From Halomonadaceae bacterium T82-2 (GTDB lineage Bacteria; Pseudomonadota; Gammaproteobacteria; Pseudomonadales; Halomonadaceae), in contig LSBP01000005.1 in assembly GCA_001577635.1 (NCBI GenBank), forward strand, positions 90,880 to 154,879: a stretch of 64,000 nt of DNA, written 5' to 3'. The position numbers and the translations under genes are program-made. Under the pieces are notes generated by a model. It was not told the DNA's origin and made no database searches. It saw nothing but the letters and a program-made list of their open reading frames with translations. The first letter of the stretch is position 1; each line of letters starts with the position of its first letter. Below, piece after piece: positions 27,683-49,487 of the stretch.

Positions 27683-27711
27683 AGATTACCGATTTTACTG
27701 GGCCTTGTCCA
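27683..27711 (-). promoter_or_regulatory. Candidate tRNA operon promoter with GC-rich discriminator
   Basis: On the minus strand TGGACA (27711-27706), 17 bp, TAATCT (27688-27683), then ACGCGCCG before the start point. A GC-rich discriminator is typical of stable-RNA promoters under stringent (ppGpp/DksA) control. Confidence 0.6.
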
Positions 27712-27839
27712 CCCTTGTGGCAATTTTTCTGTCGGCGGTCCGGCGGTGGGGCCATGCGACAGGCTCCCTGCTGCTCCGAGAGATCGAAATTGCGGGGTAA
27801 CGCCGATCATGCTGACTGACTCGCGATCCCCCGCCTCGA

Positions 27840-28037
27840 TCAGGTTTCGACCTCTCCGCTGTCGCTTTCCGTCCGCTCGCGCTGAATACGCTGATAGATT
27901 TCCTCGCGATGCACGGAAACGTTCTTCGGTGCGTTGACGCCGATTCGGACCTGGTTCCCCTTGACCCCCAGCACGGTGACGGTAATTTCGTCACCGATCA
28001 TGAGTGTCTCGCCGACTCGGCGGGTCAGGATGAGCAT
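27840..28037 (-). CDS. csrA: Carbon storage regulator CsrA (RsmA)
   Basis: 65 residues. The canonical start [20 protein letters not shown] and the [21 protein letters not shown] core are intact, including Leu4, Arg6 and Arg44-type RNA-contact residues. CsrA homodimers bind GGA motifs near ribosome sites and alter translation and stability of target mRNAs. The start at 28037 has GGAG upstream; the longer frame is non-coding. A GGA-rich RNA that could sequester CsrA is encoded at about 38.0-38.3 kb. The short highly charged tail ([12 protein letters not shown]) is typical of gammaproteobacterial CsrA. Confidence 0.97.
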   Translation of the reverse strand: MLILTRRVGETLMIGDEITVTVLGVKGNQVRIGVNAPKNVSVHREEIYQRIQRERTESDSGEVET

Positions 28038-28109
28038 GGCTGATCTCCTTTCAGACTTCTTCCAACGGGGTGCGCAACAGCTATGGTCCATAGAAGAAGC
28101 GCGGCGCTG

Positions 28110-28139
28110 ATTATGCGCCAAACGCTCCTTGCGGGCCAA
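28110..28139 (-). promoter_or_regulatory. Candidate csrA promoter
   Basis: On the minus strand TTGGCC (28139-28134), 18 bp, CATAAT (28115-28110). The resulting leader contains the perfect palindrome CTATGGTCCATAG (28081-28093) and an AGGAG ribosome site (GAAAGGAG) that could itself be a CsrA site. Confidence 0.5.
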
Positions 28140-28249
28140 CAACGCGGCCAATGAGACCTCATCGTCACGTTGAATGAAAGCCCTGCTATGGACCGTGTGT
28201 ATCCTTACACCCCTACAGCGTAGAACCACTTGCGGGTCCTATGCATGGC

Positions 28250-29500
28250 TCACTCGCTTTCCACGCGATCCTTGTCGAGTCCGAAGGCTTCATGCAGGGC
28301 ACGAACCGCCAGCTCCATGTGCTTCTCGTCGATCACCACCGAGATCTTGATTTCCGAGGTGGACACCATGCGAATGTTGACGTTCTCCTCGGCCAGCACG
28401 CGGAACATCTTGGAGGCGACACCGGCGTGGGAGCGCATGCCGACCCCGACCAGGGAGACCTTGGCGATGTTGTCGTCGGCGCGCAGCTCCCCTTCGCCCA
28501 GCGCCGGAATCACCTCATTCTGGAGAATCCGCTGGGTCTGCTTGAAGTCACTCTTGGCGACGGTGAAGGTAAAGTCGGTGTAATTGCCGGTCGGCGCCAC
28601 GTTCTGGACGATCATGTCCACTTCGATATTGGCATCGGCGATCGGGCCGAGAATCTTCGAGGCCACCCCCGGGATATCCGGCGTGTTGAGCAGGGTGAGC
28701 TTGGCTTCATTGGCCGTGAAGGCGATACCGGAGATCAGCGGTTCTTCCATGGAATCCTCTTCTTCATCTGAATCAGCGACGATCAGGGTGCCGGGGCCAT
28801 CCTCGAAACTGGACAGCACACGCAGCGGCACATTGTACTTGCCGGCGAACTCGACGGCGCGAATCTGCAGGACCTTGGAGCCCAGGCTGGCCAGCTCGAG
28901 CATCTCCTCGACGGTGATGCGCTCGAGGCGCCGGGCCCGGGAGCACACCCGCGGGTCGGTAGTGTAGACGCCGTCGACATCGGTGTAGATCTGGCACTCA
29001 TCGGCCTGGAGCGCCGCGGCCAGCGCCACCCCGGTGGTGTCGGAGCCGCCGCGACCCAGCGTGGTGATGTTGCCCTCCTCGTCGACGCCCTGGAAGCCGG
29101 CGACCACGACCACCTTGCCGTCGTTCAGGTCCTCGCGCATCTCATCGGTCTCGATGCGCTGGATCCGCGCCTTGGTGTGGGCGCTGTCGGTGAGGATGCC
29201 CACCTGCGAACCGGTGTACGAGGTCGCCGGCACGCCCAGCTTGTGCAGGGCCAGGGCCATCAACGAGATGGTGACCTGCTCACCGGTGGAAACCAGCATG
29301 TCCATCTCGCGCGGCGTGGGCTCGTCGTTGATCTCGTTGGCCAGCCCGACCAGCCGGTTGGTCTCGCCGCTCATCGCCGAGACGACGACGACCACCTGAT
29401 GGCCTTCGTCACGGAACCGCTTGACCTTCTCGGCCACGGCCTTGATGCGCTCGACCGAGCCCACCGAGGTACCGCCGAATTTCTGTACGTATAGCGCCAT
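28250..29500 (-). CDS. lysC: Aspartate kinase LysC
   Basis: A 416-residue monofunctional aspartokinase, the first step of the aspartate pathway (Lys, Met, Thr, and ectoine in halophiles). The kinase domain begins KFGGTSV (residues 7-13) and includes GRGGSDTTGVALAAAL. Two ACT domains follow (~residues 265-416) for feedback control. The start at 29500 (MALYVQKFGG) is the family start. It lies between alaS and csrA, as in Pseudomonas. The 212-bp gap to csrA and the csrA promoter suggest partly separate transcription. A link to ectoine supply for osmoadaptation is inferred from the likely Halomonas origin. Confidence 0.96.
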   Translation of the reverse strand: MALYVQKFGGTSVGSVERIKAVAEKVKRFRDEGHQVVVVVSAMSGETNRLVGLANEINDEPTPREMDMLVSTGEQVTISLMALALHKLGVPATSYTGSQVGILTDSAHTKARIQRIETDEMREDLNDGKVVVVAGFQGVDEEGNITTLGRGGSDTTGVALAAALQADECQIYTDVDGVYTTDPRVCSRARRLERITVEEMLELASLGSKVLQIRAVEFAGKYNVPLRVLSSFEDGPGTLIVADSDEEEDSMEEPLISGIAFTANEAKLTLLNTPDIPGVASKILGPIADANIEVDMIVQNVAPTGNYTDFTFTVAKSDFKQTQRILQNEVIPALGEGELRADDNIAKVSLVGVGMRSHAGVASKMFRVLAEENVNIRMVSTSEIKISVVIDEKHMELAVRALHEAFGLDKDRVESE

Positions 29501-29573
29501 GAGTTGCCTATCCGTGTTGGAACATGAATGGAAAACCCTTCGCCGGCCGGAGCGCACGGCCCCGACCATGAGA

Positions 29574-29605
29574 AAGGGCCGGTGACATCCTGCCACGCGG
29601 CCCTT
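29574..29605 (-). terminator. Possible weak terminator or attenuator after alaS
   Basis: AAGGGCCG (29574-29581) pairs with CGGCCCTT (29598-29605); on the minus strand the stem is followed only by TCTC. Confidence 0.4.
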
Positions 29606-29614
29606 GCGAAACAC

Positions 29615-32224
<2,610 letters not shown>

Positions 32225-32355
32225 AGCAAATCCGTGGCAATGTGCGTTAGGGCGCTGCGGCCATGGCAGTCACTCGACGCCTCGACACCGAACGTGCGCG
32301 AAGCGAGCCGGAAGATGACGGGAACAGGCCGCCCTGAGCCGTCGCAAGGCGCTCT

Positions 32356-32383
32356 AGTATAACGCGTTCAGCGGGGGACTAAA
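32356..32383 (-). promoter_or_regulatory. Candidate alaS promoter
   Basis: On the minus strand TTTAGT (32383-32378), 16 bp, TATACT (32361-32356). The -35 overlaps the T-rich end of the recX terminator. Confidence 0.5.
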
Positions 32384-32405
32384 GACGCCGCCGTCAATGG
32401 CGGCG
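32381..32405 (-). terminator. Terminator-like hairpin after recX
   Basis: On the minus strand CGCCGCC-ATTGAC-GGCGGCG (32405-32386) is followed by TCTTTAG. About 100 bp after the recX stop. Confidence 0.6.
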
Positions 32406-32507
32406 CGAGGGCGCCGATGCCGCGTCGCATCGGGACGGGGAAGGAGACCCGTGTGAGAAAGGGGGCGTCGGGGTTGGCCGGCGCCCAGGCTCGGGCGAAG
32501 AAGGGAG

Positions 32508-32966
32508 TCAGGTTTCGTGCCAGGCATGGGCCAAGGCGTGGTGAACCTGGTCGGCGTCGAAGCCGCGCCCGGCCAAAAAGCGCTGGCGGCGCGCCCGCTC
32601 TCGGGCCCCGTCACCGGGACCGTCGAAGCGCTTGGCCAGCACCTCGCAGGCCAGTGCATGCCAGTCGCAGTCGGCGTCGCCCAGGGCCGCGCCGATCAGT
32701 GCGCCATCCACGCCGCGCCGGCCGAGTTCGGCGCGGATCTTGACCGGCCCCTGGCCGCGCTGGATGCGGCTGCGCACGAAGTGCTCGACGAAGCGCGCGT
32801 CCGACTGCAGCCCCTCCTCGGCCAGCCGGGCGAGGGCCGCCTCGACCGCCGCCGGCTCATGGCCCCTGGCGGTCAGGCGGGTGCGCAGCTCGGCGGCGGC
32901 GTACTCGCGACGCGCCAGCAGGCGGATGGCGTCGTCGCGCGGCGTGGCAAGCGAATCCGGGGTCAT
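32508..32966 (-). CDS. recX: Regulatory protein RecX
   Basis: A 152-residue all-helical RecX-family protein made of three-helix repeats (ALARLAEEGLQSDARFVEHFVRSRIQRGQGPVKIRAEL is the conserved core). RecX caps RecA filaments and inhibits ATPase and recombinase activity. It begins 9 bp after the recA stop, so it should be induced with recA by read-through. Confidence 0.93.
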   Translation of the reverse strand: MTPDSLATPRDDAIRLLARREYAAAELRTRLTARGHEPAAVEAALARLAEEGLQSDARFVEHFVRSRIQRGQGPVKIRAELGRRGVDGALIGAALGDADCDWHALACEVLAKRFDGPGDGARERARRQRFLAGRGFDADQVHHALAHAWHET

Positions 32967-32975
32967 GACGGCCGC

Positions 32976-34043
<1,068 letters not shown>

Positions 34044-34120
34044 GAAAGGCCTCCTGAAAACCCGTGAAAGCAGCGCCGGCGACCCGGGCGGGACAAGCCG
34101 CGAACCGCAGCCCGCCGACA

Positions 34121-34136
34121 CTGTATGATTGACCAG
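34121..34136. promoter_or_regulatory. LexA (SOS) box of recA
   Basis: CTGTATGATTGACCAG, a CTG-N10-CAG site that fits the gammaproteobacterial LexA operator, 77-93 bp upstream of the recA ATG and next to AT-rich promoter-like sequence (CATAATACTGG on the minus strand). Confidence 0.8.
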
Positions 34137-34163
34137 TATTATGACGAAAAAAACCGCGCTCGC

Positions 34164-34724
34164 CTATCCCTGCGTCGCCCGCGTCGCACCGCTGTCGGCC
34201 GCGCCCAGGGCCTCGAGCAGCCCGCTCAGCGCCCGGTGCACGGCCTGCTCGCGAACGGCCCGGCGGTCGCCCGTGAAATGCCGGCATTCGCTGCGGCAGG
34301 CCCGGGTGTCGCCCCACGCGAACCACACCGTGCCGACCGGCTTTTCGGCACTGCCGCCGCCGGGGCCGGCGACGCCACTGATCGCCACCGCCAGGTCGGC
34401 GCCGCTCTCCCGGCAGGCCCCGGCGACCATCGCCTCGACGGTCTCGCGGCTGACCGCGCCCCGTTCGGCCAGGATCGCCGCCGGCACTCCCAGCAGCCGT
34501 TGCTTGGCGGCATTGGAATAGGTGACATAGCCGGTCTCGAAGCACGCCGAACTGCCGGCGATATCGGTGATGGCGCTGGCCACCCCGCCGCCGGTACAGG
34601 ACTCGGCGGTGGTGAGCGTCACCCCCCGCTCCAGACAGCACCGCTGCAGGCGCTCGGCGAGCGCCCCGATCGTCAGGTGCGACAACGTCTGCTCGCGATT
34701 CACCGCATCTCTCCCCCCGTGCAT
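34164..34724 (-). CDS. pncC: Nicotinamide-nucleotide amidohydrolase PncC (CinA C-terminal family)
   Basis: 186 residues. A stand-alone CinA C-terminal domain: [22 protein letters not shown], then [16 protein letters not shown] and [20 protein letters not shown]. PncC deamidates NMN to nicotinic acid mononucleotide in NAD salvage. It lies directly upstream of recA, as in E. coli (ygaD-recA), and is divergent from mutS. A GTG a few codons downstream of the ATG at 34724 is an alternative start. Confidence 0.92.
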   Translation of the reverse strand: MHGGRDAVNREQTLSHLTIGALAERLQRCCLERGVTLTTAESCTGGGVASAITDIAGSSACFETGYVTYSNAAKQRLLGVPAAILAERGAVSRETVEAMVAGACRESGADLAVAISGVAGPGGGSAEKPVGTVWFAWGDTRACRSECRHFTGDRRAVREQAVHRALSGLLEALGAADSGATRATQG

Positions 34725-34866
34725 GCGCCGTCAGCTTAGCAGATGCCGCCACCCCCGTGCGCCGCCCCGGCGGTCTGTCGACCCGCGCGCCGACTGCGCT
34801 AGAATGGCCGGCCACGATCGCCGTCTTCGACGGATGTGCCCACGCCACAGGGAAGCCTCCAACGCC

Positions 34867-37455
34867 ATGCCAGACGCGGTTGCCAGCCAATCGACCAGCC
34901 ATACGCCGATGATGGCCCAGTACCTGAAGATCAAGCGCGAGCACCCCGACGTGCTGCTCTTCTACCGGATGGGCGATTTCTACGAGCTGTTCTACGACGA
35001 CGCCAGGCGTGCCGCGCAGCTGCTCGACATCACGCTCACCGCGCGCGGCCAGTCGGCGGGCGCGCCGATCCCCATGGCCGGCGTACCCTACCACAGCGCC
35101 GAGGGCTATCTGGCGCGACTGGTCAAGGCCGGCGAATCGGTGGCGATCTGCGAGCAGATGGGCGATCCGGCGACCAGCAAGGGGCCGGTGGAGCGCCAGG
35201 TGGTACGCATCGTCACCCCCGGCACCCTGCACGACGAGGCGCTGCTCGACGCCCGGCGCGACAACCTGCTGCTGGCCCTGCACGCGCAGGGCGAGCGCTG
35301 GGGGCTGGCCTGGCTGGAACTCTCCAGCGGGCGCTTCAGCGTGCTGGAGGTCGACGGCGAGGCCGACATGCTCGCCGAGATTCACCGTCTGGCCCCCGCC
35401 GAACTGCTGGTGGCCGACGGCACCGAGCTGCCGCCGGCCCTCGCCGAGCGCCCCGGGCTGACGCGCCAGAGTCCCTGGCTGTTCGATCACGACACGGCGA
35501 CCCGTCTGCTGTGCGACCAGTTCGGCGTCGCCGACCTGCGCGGCTTCGGCTGCGCGCATCTGGAGTGCGCGATCACCGCCGCCGGGGTACTGGTCGACTA
35601 TGCCCGCGACACCCAGCGCTCGCGCCTGCCCCACGTCACCGCGCTGGGCGTGGAGAGCCGCGACGAATCGGTGGTGATCGACGCCGCCAGCCGCCGCAAC
35701 CTGGAGATCGACACCAACCTCGGCGGCGGCAGCGAGAACACCCTGGCCAGCGTGCTCGACACCACCGCCACGGCGATGGGCTCGCGGCTGCTCAAGCGCT
35801 GGCTCAATCGCCCGCTGCGCGGCCGCGACCAGGTCGTCGCGCGCCAGGGCGCCGTGCAGCGCCTGCTCGACAGCGAGCGCTACCTCGACCTGCGCGAGAC
35901 GCTAAAGCACATCGGCGACGTCGAGCGCATCCTCGCCCGCGTGGCGCTGCGCAGCGCCCGCCCGCGCGACCTGGCCCGCCTGCGCGATGCGCTCAACGCC
36001 CTGCCCGAGCTGCAGGCGAGCCTCGCCACGCTCGAGGAGGGCTCCGCCCTGGACGCGCTCAAGCGCCATATTCGCCCCTACCCGGAACTCGCCGAGACCC
36101 TGACGCGCGCCCTGGTCGAGAGCCCGCCGGTGGTGATCCGCGACGGCGGGGTGATCGCCGAGGGCTTCGACGCCGAGCTCGACGAGCACCGCGGCCTGGC
36201 CGAGCACGCCGGCGACTACCTGGTCCGGCTGGAGACCCGCGAGCGCGAACGCACCGGGCTGGCCGGCCTCAAGGTCGGCTACAACCGCGTCCACGGCTAC
36301 TACATCGAGATTCCCCGCGCCCAGGCCCGCGAGGCGCCGGCCGACTACATCCGCCGCCAGACGCTGAAGAACGCCGAACGCTTCATCATCCCCGAGCTCA
36401 AGGAGTTCGAGGACAAGGCGCTGTCCGCGAAGTCCCGCGCCCTGGCCCGCGAGAAGCTGCTCTACGAGGGGCTGCTCGACACCCTGGGCGCCGAGCTGGA
36501 CGCCCTGCAGGCCAGCGGCCGCGCCCTGGCCGCGCTCGACGTGCTGGCGGCCTTCGCCGAACGCGCCCTGGCGCTCGACCTGGTGTGTCCGCGGCTCGCC
36601 GAGACGCCCGGCCTGACCATCCACGGCGGACGCCACCCGGTGGTCGAGCACGTTAGCGATGCCCCCTTCGTGCCCAACGACCTGCAGCTCGATCGCGAGC
36701 GCCACATGCTGGTGATCACCGGCCCCAACATGGGCGGCAAGTCGACCTACATGCGCCAGGCGGCGCTGATCGCCCTGCTCGCCCACTGCGGCAGCTTCGT
36801 GCCGGCGGACAGCGCCGAGATCGGCCCGCTGGACCGCATCTTCACCCGCATCGGCTCCAGCGACGACCTGGCCGGCGGGCGCTCGACCTTCATGGTCGAG
36901 ATGACCGAGACCGCCAGCATCCTGCACAACGCCACCGCCGAGAGCCTGGTTCTGATGGACGAGATCGGCCGCGGCACCAGCACCTTCGACGGCCTGTCAC
37001 TGGCCTGGGCGAGCGCCGAACATCTGGCGGGCGTGCGCGCCCTGACCCTGTTCGCCACCCATTACTTCGAGATGACCGCGCTGGCCGAGCAGATCGACGG
37101 CGTGAGCAATGTGCACCTGACCGCCGCTGAACACGGCGACGGTATCGTCTTCATGCACCGTGTCGAGGAAGGCCCGGCCAGCCAGAGCTACGGCCTGCAG
37201 GTGGCCCAGCTAGCGGGGGTGCCCGCCGCCGTGGTCGCCCGGGCCCGCGAGAAGCTCACCGGGCTGGAGCAGCAGGAGATCGACCAGAGCCAGCGCCCGA
37301 TCCGGGCCGACGACACGGCGCCGGCGCCGCAGCAGCCCGACCTGTTCGCCAGCGCCCGGCATCCGCTGGTCGACGAGCTCGGTGAACTGGCGCTGGACGA
37401 GCTCTCGCCACGGCAGGCGCTCGAGCTGCTCTATCGCTGGCGCGAGCGGCTCTAG
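34867..37455 (+). CDS. mutS: DNA mismatch repair protein MutS
   Basis: A 862-residue mismatch-recognition ATPase. The mismatch-probing Phe-x-Glu is Phe38-Tyr39-Glu40 in [11 protein letters not shown]; connector, lever and clamp domains follow; the ATPase has Walker [10 protein letters not shown] (residues 619-627), [12 protein letters not shown] and the ATHYFEM switch. Near the C-terminus QQPDLF is a likely beta-clamp-binding motif and the last ~35 residues are the tetramerisation helix region. The start at 34867 fits the family; an in-frame ATG at 34834 is less likely. A -10-like TAGAAT lies at 34800-34805. Followed by fdxA, as in Pseudomonas. Confidence 0.97.
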   Translation: MPDAVASQSTSHTPMMAQYLKIKREHPDVLLFYRMGDFYELFYDDARRAAQLLDITLTARGQSAGAPIPMAGVPYHSAEGYLARLVKAGESVAICEQMGDPATSKGPVERQVVRIVTPGTLHDEALLDARRDNLLLALHAQGERWGLAWLELSSGRFSVLEVDGEADMLAEIHRLAPAELLVADGTELPPALAERPGLTRQSPWLFDHDTATRLLCDQFGVADLRGFGCAHLECAITAAGVLVDYARDTQRSRLPHVTALGVESRDESVVIDAASRRNLEIDTNLGGGSENTLASVLDTTATAMGSRLLKRWLNRPLRGRDQVVARQGAVQRLLDSERYLDLRETLKHIGDVERILARVALRSARPRDLARLRDALNALPELQASLATLEEGSALDALKRHIRPYPELAETLTRALVESPPVVIRDGGVIAEGFDAELDEHRGLAEHAGDYLVRLETRERERTGLAGLKVGYNRVHGYYIEIPRAQAREAPADYIRRQTLKNAERFIIPELKEFEDKALSAKSRALAREKLLYEGLLDTLGAELDALQASGRALAALDVLAAFAERALALDLVCPRLAETPGLTIHGGRHPVVEHVSDAPFVPNDLQLDRERHMLVITGPNMGGKSTYMRQAALIALLAHCGSFVPADSAEIGPLDRIFTRIGSSDDLAGGRSTFMVEMTETASILHNATAESLVLMDEIGRGTSTFDGLSLAWASAEHLAGVRALTLFATHYFEMTALAEQIDGVSNVHLTAAEHGDGIVFMHRVEEGPASQSYGLQVAQLAGVPAAVVARAREKLTGLEQQEIDQSQRPIRADDTAPAPQQPDLFASARHPLVDELGELALDELSPRQALELLYRWRERL

Positions 37456-37558
37456 GCGGCACGGCGAGCGGGCATGACCTCATGCGCAATCGTTCGATCG
37501 CCCCGCTTGCCGCTCCCGGCGGGCCGCGACTAGAATGAGCCAACTTAGAATAGGGCCT

Positions 37559-37564
37559 TATAAT
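37559..37564 (+). promoter_or_regulatory. Candidate -10 box of fdxA
   Basis: A perfect TATAAT, 85 bp before the fdxA start, without a convincing -35 at 17 bp (TGAGCC). Possibly activator-dependent. Confidence 0.4.
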
Positions 37565-37648
37565 AGCCCCGTCATTTATAACCAGCCATGACCGACTGTA
37601 CCGGACATGTCGGTCGCCTCCGACCCGCCATGATCCGAGGGAGACACC

Positions 37649-37972
37649 ATGACATTCGTCGTCACCGAAAACTGCATCAAGTGCAAATACACCGACTGCG
37701 TCGAGGTCTGTCCGGTCGACTGCTTCTACGAAGGGCCGAACTTTCTGGTGATCCACCCCGACGAATGCATCGACTGTGCACTGTGCGAGCCGGAGTGCCC
37801 GGCCGAGGCCATCTACTCCGAGGATGAACTGCCCGACGACCAGCAGGAGTTCATCGCGCTCAACGCCGAACTCGCCGAGGAGTGGCCCAACATCACCGAG
37901 AAGAAAGATCCGCCGGCCGACGCGACCGACTGGGACGGCAAGCCCGGCAAGAAGCCGCTTCTCGAGCGCTGA
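37649..37972 (+). CDS. fdxA: Ferredoxin FdxA ([3Fe-4S][4Fe-4S])
   Basis: A 107-residue seven-iron ferredoxin of the Azotobacter FdI type: cysteines in [17 protein letters not shown] and [12 protein letters not shown] bind the two clusters. The C-terminal ~45 residues ([21 protein letters not shown]) are the typical extension. A GAGGGAG ribosome site precedes the start. A GC hairpin (37981-38003, CGCCCCG/CGGGGCG) follows the stop and may end the transcript, which converges on the small RNA gene. Confidence 0.96.
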   Translation: MTFVVTENCIKCKYTDCVEVCPVDCFYEGPNFLVIHPDECIDCALCEPECPAEAIYSEDELPDDQQEFIALNAELAEEWPNITEKKDPPADATDWDGKPGKKPLLER

Positions 37973-38013
37973 TCGGTTCCCGCCCCGGGCCCGCCTCGGG
38001 GCGGACAGGCAAC

Positions 38014-38282
38014 GAAAAAAGGCGGCCGCTGGCCGCCTGATCCCGAAACAATCCCTTTCGGGCAACATCCTCTGCCCGCTTCCCTCGGCCCCTTCCCTGC
38101 CCCGCATGGCGTCCTGCCAGGCGCGACGGACCGTTGTGCATCCCATGGCATTCCACCGTATCCCGCGGCGTCCTGCCTTCGCGAACCGAGTTCGCTTTCC
38201 CGTATCCCTCGGACATTTTGCCGCATCGCAGGATTGCCACAACCGGGGTAGCGGACGGCGGCAGCGCGAATGAACCGCAATC
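38014..38282 (-). ncRNA. Putative CsrB/RsmZ-family CsrA-sequestering small RNA
   Basis: About 270 nt on the minus strand. It contains 13 GGA motifs, 12 of them within ~200 nt (such as GAGGGAT, CAGGAC, TGGGAT, AGAGGATG, AAGGGATT). Several lie in loops: GGC-AGGAC-GCC occurs twice (38118-38108 and 38177-38167); GGGCA-GAGGATGT-TGCCC (38077-38060); CCCGAAA-GGGATTG-TTTCGGG (38062-38042). It ends in an intrinsic terminator and has a possible promoter (TTAACT 38315-38310, 16 bp, TATTCC 38293-38288) and a GacA-type box upstream. The position beside fdxA matches Pseudomonas rsmZ. The 5' end is estimated; the 3' end is well supported. No convincing protein frame on either strand explains the region. Confidence 0.8.
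38015..38037 (-). terminator. Intrinsic terminator of the CsrB/RsmZ-like RNA
   Basis: On the minus strand GGCGGCC-AGC-GGCCGCC (38037-38021) is followed by six T (38020-38015). No T-run is found on the plus side, so it does not serve fdxA. Confidence 0.9.
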
Positions 38283-38367
38283 CGGACGGAATAAGCCTTA
38301 AGAACAATAAGTTAAATCACACAAGGTCCGTGGGCATGCGACATTGCCCACCCCGGCGGACAGGCCG

Positions 38368-38385
38368 TGTAGGAGATCGCTTACA
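38368..38385 (-). promoter_or_regulatory. GacA/UvrY-type upstream activating sequence
   Basis: On the minus strand TGTAAGCGATCTCCTACA, one mismatch from the Gac box TGTAAG-N6-CTTACA that precedes rsmY/rsmZ genes in Pseudomonas. It lies about 90 bp upstream of the predicted start of the GGA-rich RNA and after the eno terminator. Confidence 0.7.
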
Positions 38386-38416
38386 CGCGACATGGATAAG
38401 GACTGACAGGCGGGAA

Positions 38417-38440
38417 GCGCCGCCGGCTGGCCGGCGGCGC
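38417..38440 (-). terminator. GC hairpin after eno (probable terminator)
   Basis: GCGCCGCCGGC and GCCGGCGGCGC form a perfect stem around TG, followed on the minus strand by TTCCC. Strong stem, poor U-tract, 20 bp after the eno stop. Confidence 0.6.
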
Positions 38441-38460
38441 GGTGAGACCTGATGGAGCGT

Positions 38461-42372
<3,912 letters not shown>

Positions 42373-42475
42373 TCAGTATGGCCTGGAGGGACGAGGCCCG
42401 GATGGGACGCCAGAATAGCAGATTCGCCCGGCGCGCTCAATTTGCCCACGCGACCCGCCACGCCCTCCCCGGCGA

Positions 42476-43024
42476 TCACTCCGGGGCAGGCCACCAGCGC
42501 GCCATCTCGCCGCCCAGCGGGTCGCGAGCCGGTTGCGACACCTCGGCGATGCGCGCCACCGCGGCGTCGTGCCGGGCCGGGTCGGCACCGATCAGGTCGA
42601 GCGTCGGCTGGTCCTCGGGATAGGCGGCCAGCAGCAGGAAGTCCTCGCTGGCGTCGCGCTGGCAGTGCCCGGTGCCGGCGGGCAGCACCAGCACGTCGCC
42701 GCGACGCACCTCGACGTCACGTCCCGCCTCGCCGCCCAAGCGCAGCAGCCCCCAGCCGGAGAGCACCCCGAACGCCTCGTGCGCGGTGGAATGGTAATGG
42801 TGATAGTCAAACACCTCGCCGCGCCAGCTGGCGGGCCAGCCGCTGGCGGCGAAGCGCGCACCGAAGCGGGCCGCCAGCCGTTCGCGATCGCCACCCTCCG
42901 AGCGAGGGACGCGGTGGGCGCGAAACACCAGCGTGGCCAGACGGCTGTTGGGAATCGCGCCGTCATCCGCGAAGTGAAGGCAGTCGGGAATCTCCAGTCC
43001 CAGGGCTCCCAGTGTGTCGTCCAT
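42476..43024 (-). CDS. YjlB-like cupin protein
   Basis: 182 residues with one cupin domain. The metal-binding motif is in FDYHHYHSTAHEAFGVLSG and the second cupin strand in GDVLVLPAGTGHCQ. The layout resembles Bacillus YjlB-type cupins of unknown function; the His-rich motif suggests a metal site. The start at 43024 has GGGAGG upstream. It stands alone between gltD and pyrG, with a hairpin separating it from gltD. No substrate can be proposed. Confidence 0.8.
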   Translation of the reverse strand: MDDTLGALGLEIPDCLHFADDGAIPNSRLATLVFRAHRVPRSEGGDRERLAARFGARFAASGWPASWRGEVFDYHHYHSTAHEAFGVLSGWGLLRLGGEAGRDVEVRRGDVLVLPAGTGHCQRDASEDFLLLAAYPEDQPTLDLIGADPARHDAAVARIAEVSQPARDPLGGEMARWWPAPE

Positions 43025-43114
43025 GTCGCCGGCCTCCCGTGATTGTCGCCCCGACCAGTGTATGCCGGCGTGGCGGCCGCCCCCAAATCGGCGACTGCAG
43101 AACGCCACAACGAC

Positions 43115-43140
43115 GACGCCCCCGTCGGAGCGGGGGCGTC
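43115..43140 (-). terminator. Terminator-like hairpin after gltD
   Basis: GACGCCCCCG-TCGGAG-CGGGGGCGTC, 28 bp after the gltD stop. On the minus strand it is followed by GTCGTTGT, so the U-tract is weak. Confidence 0.6.
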
Positions 43141-43167
43141 GCGAAGGGCGTGATGCGCACGAAGGCG

Positions 43168-44619
<1,452 letters not shown>

Positions 44620-44624
44620 TCACG

Positions 44625-49076
<4,452 letters not shown>

Positions 49077-49196
49077 GGGCGTGCCTCGCAGTAATCCAGA
49101 TCTTGTGTCCATCCAGAAAGCATGATATTTTTAAAAGTTATTTTCTTGTTATTTGGCCCGCTAAACGGGCCGCTTTCTGACGTGAAAAGGCCGACC

Positions 49197-49225
49197 AGAA
49201 TAGCCACTCTCGCCTGCCGGCGCAA
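49197..49225 (-). promoter_or_regulatory. Candidate gltBD promoter
   Basis: On the minus strand TTGCGC (49225-49220), 17 bp, TATTCT (49202-49197). It gives an AT-rich leader of ~115 nt with a small hairpin (GGCCCG-TTTAG-CGGGCC, about 49157-49173). Confidence 0.6.
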
Positions 49226-49436
49226 TTCTCGCACCGACATTCCGCACCCATAAACCGCCGAAAAAACGCGACCTTAGCGCACAGCTTCGAAAAAACCCCA
49301 GCCCTGTCAAAGGCTTAGAATCGAATCCCGAAAACTCTGGCGCGCCTCGCTGCCAGCCGTTCTGTCGACAATCTTCCCCATGCCAATCCTGCATGAGTCA
49401 TGCGAATGCTGACAGAACCCCCCGACCGACAGGCAC
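49226..49436. other. Non-coding stretch between aroB terminator and gltB promoter
   Basis: Part of a 411-bp gap (49077-49487). Apart from the aroB terminator, the gltB promoter and its leader, no gene, RNA fold or repeat is recognised. A TTGACA-like hexamer (minus strand, near 49311) lacks a partner -10. Confidence 0.5.
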
Positions 49437-49460
49437 AAAAAAACCCGCTCCAGGAGCGGG
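49437..49460 (-). terminator. Intrinsic terminator of the pilMNOPQ-aroKB operon
   Basis: On the minus strand CCCGCTCC-T-GGAGCGGG (49460-49444) is followed by seven T (49443-49437). Confidence 0.9.
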
Positions 49461-49487
49461 CTTGCGGTGCCGCCGGGCCGGTGCGAG

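Noticed and set aside
29501..29614. Lysine riboswitch in front of lysC
   Set aside because: Only ~115 bp separate alaS and lysC, too short for the L box, and no matching helices are seen.
32406..32507. A second GGA-rich RNA downstream of recX on the plus strand
   Set aside because: Only about three GGA motifs, no terminator and no Gac box.
37893..38240. 115-codon minus-strand frame across the fdxA 3' end and the GGA-rich region
   Set aside because: It overlaps fdxA and its codons follow the repeated GGA motifs; the RNA explanation accounts for the region better.
38270..38452. 60-codon plus-strand frame upstream of eno's end
   Set aside because: No ribosome site, atypical composition, and it crosses the Gac box and eno terminator.
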